Shown here piece by piece: positions 45,954 to 46,467 of a DNA stretch of 46,467 nucleotides. The position numbers and the translations under genes were made by a program. This stretch comes from Lentisphaerota bacterium (GTDB lineage Bacteria; Verrucomicrobiota; Lentisphaeria; Victivallales; Victivallaceae): positions 1-46,467 of the forward strand of contig JAAEMX010000080.1 of NCBI GenBank assembly GCA_024225035.1, given 5' to 3'. The stretch's first letter is position 1. Each line of letters opens with the position of its first letter. A model generated the notes under the pieces. The model worked only from the letters and a program-made list of their open reading frames with translations, did no database searches and was not told the origin of the DNA.

Positions 45954-46181
45954 AAATTACATACTCAAAAAAAAATATAATTGAAAATTATAGCTATTTA
46001 CTCCTAGCCTTTAATCATCCCCCCTGCTCCTGCAATTAATATACTGAATTCAATTTCCAGAAGCAAGGGGAGCGCCTCCCCTCCTCTACCCCCTTGTTCT
46101 TAATTGACAGGCAACTATGCACATAGATTTATTAGCACTTAAACTGTATAATTATATATAGAACATCAAGAGGAAGATCTT
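45954..46181. other. Spacer with a GC-rich hairpin
   Basis: AGGGGAG (46066-46072) and CTCCCCT (46076-46082) form a tight hairpin with a 3-base loop, without a T-run. Otherwise there is no gene. Confidence 0.4.
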
Positions 46182-46421
46182 ATGTCAAAAGGATTTAATT
46201 TTTTCCCCAAAAGGAAGAAGTGTCCTTACTATAGGTTTTATCTATTAATACCATTGGGTTTGCTTATTATTTTTATTATAGGTTCTGCTTTTTTCATTCA
46301 TAATAAAAATAGACAATGGCATGATCAAAGTTGTAGTGCACCCCATTTGTCAATGGCGGCACTACATATAAGTGAGAAAAATTTTGATTTTTCATTTAAG
46401 CACCTCATGCCGCAACATTGA
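46182..46421 (+). CDS. Small single-pass membrane protein, probably cut by the IS
   Basis: This 79-codon ORF has AGAGGAAG about seven bases before its ATG and a basic start (NFFPKRKKCPYYR), then one strong membrane helix (YLLIPLGLLIIFIIGSAFF). The last ~10 residues (FKHLMPQH) come from inside the right-hand insertion sequence, so the natural C-terminus is likely lost. No family recognised. It may be a remnant of a larger membrane-anchored protein. Confidence 0.5.
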   Translation: MSKGFNFFPKRKKCPYYRFYLLIPLGLLIIFIIGSAFFIHNKNRQWHDQSCSAPHLSMAALHISEKNFDFSFKHLMPQH

Positions 46422-46467
46422 ACCATCTTTCATACTCATATGGAGTCATATAAGCTAAGGTCGAATG
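46391..46467 (-). mobile_element. IS3-family element, orfB end, continues off the right edge
   Basis: The terminal stretch holds the 3' end of a minus-strand IS3 OrfB. The string TTTTCATTTAAG just outside the stop resembles the CCCATTTAAG at the left-edge element, so it may be the terminal repeat with the boundary near 46385-46395. Both edge elements point left. Whether they are copies of one IS cannot be told from these ends. Confidence 0.6.
46405..46467 (-). CDS. Transposase OrfB C-terminus (partial)
   Basis: Read leftwards, the sequence encodes HSTLAYMTPYEYERWFNVAA and stops with TGA at 46407-46405. H-S-x-L-x-Y-x-[TS]-P-x-E-[YF]-E is the classic C-terminal end of the DDE integrase domain of IS3-family OrfB. 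Only these ~20 residues lie in the window. Confidence 0.78.
   Translation of the reverse strand, partial: HSTLAYMTPYEYERWFNVAA

Overview
The window looks like part of a low-GC chromosome from the phylum Lentisphaerota (PVC superphylum). This is inferred, not proven. The best clue is two genes with a prepilin-like N-terminus of the FTLIELL type without the usual preceding glycine, one of them fused to a LamG-like domain; such proteins are very abundant in that phylum. A Gram-negative envelope is suggested by an MsbA-like exporter, a lipoprotein, MurC and MreB. Fermentative or anaerobic life is suggested by two AdhE enzymes, a flavodoxin, an Fe-S flavoprotein and HydE ([FeFe]-hydrogenase maturation).

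Layout. 1-2.3 kb is a decayed edge: the end of an IS3-like element, a 5'-truncated polysaccharide-export-type ABC ATPase, a nonsense-broken AlbA_2 gene on the other strand, a dense cluster of GGGTACAA repeats, and a Qnr-like pentapeptide-repeat gene behind a leader-peptide-like hairpin region. 2.5-4.7 kb holds a flavodoxin and a secreted GH18 chitinase. 5.0-10.6 kb holds two tandem, very similar adhE genes in separate transcription units; the first has a repeated palindromic operator-like element. 11-15.1 kb is a run of small plus-strand genes (flavoprotein, hemW, lipoprotein, Lrp/AsnC regulator, DUF72, membrane protein). 15.4-20.4 kb has a pseudopilin-LamG protein, a large zinc-ribbon-repeat gene interrupted by two in-frame stops, and a dead IS256-family element with intact terminal repeats.

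20.7-34.8 kb is the stable core: an adenylate cyclase, a lysine-rich secreted protein, hisG split into catalytic and regulatory ORFs, a minus-strand envelope operon (DegT aminotransferase, MsbA-like exporter, MurC), an RlmD-like rRNA methyltransferase, RadC, a HAD hydrolase, a coiled-coil protein, MreB, TsaB and a membrane protein. At 34.9 kb a tRNA-Leu(TAA) is followed directly by the remnant of a tyrosine integrase, a typical scar of an integrated element.

36.4-46.5 kb is mostly decay: two paralogous NMT1-like substrate-binding proteins (one frameshifted), a truncated sugar isomerase, a nonsense-broken Gfo/Idh/MocA dehydrogenase, a frameshifted pseudopilin, a frameshifted unknown gene and half of an acetyl xylan esterase. 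Intact genes among them are hydE, one binding protein and a 390-residue glutamine-amidotransferase-like protein that I cannot assign. The window ends in the 3' end of an IS3-family transposase, so both edges lie in insertion sequences.

Functionally, the intact genes point to a polymer-degrading fermenter (chitinase, AdhE, HydE, flavodoxin). A second polymer or sugar-use module at 40-46 kb has been lost. Most of its lesions, and those at 0.8 and 17 kb, are in-frame stops explainable by single C-to-T changes.
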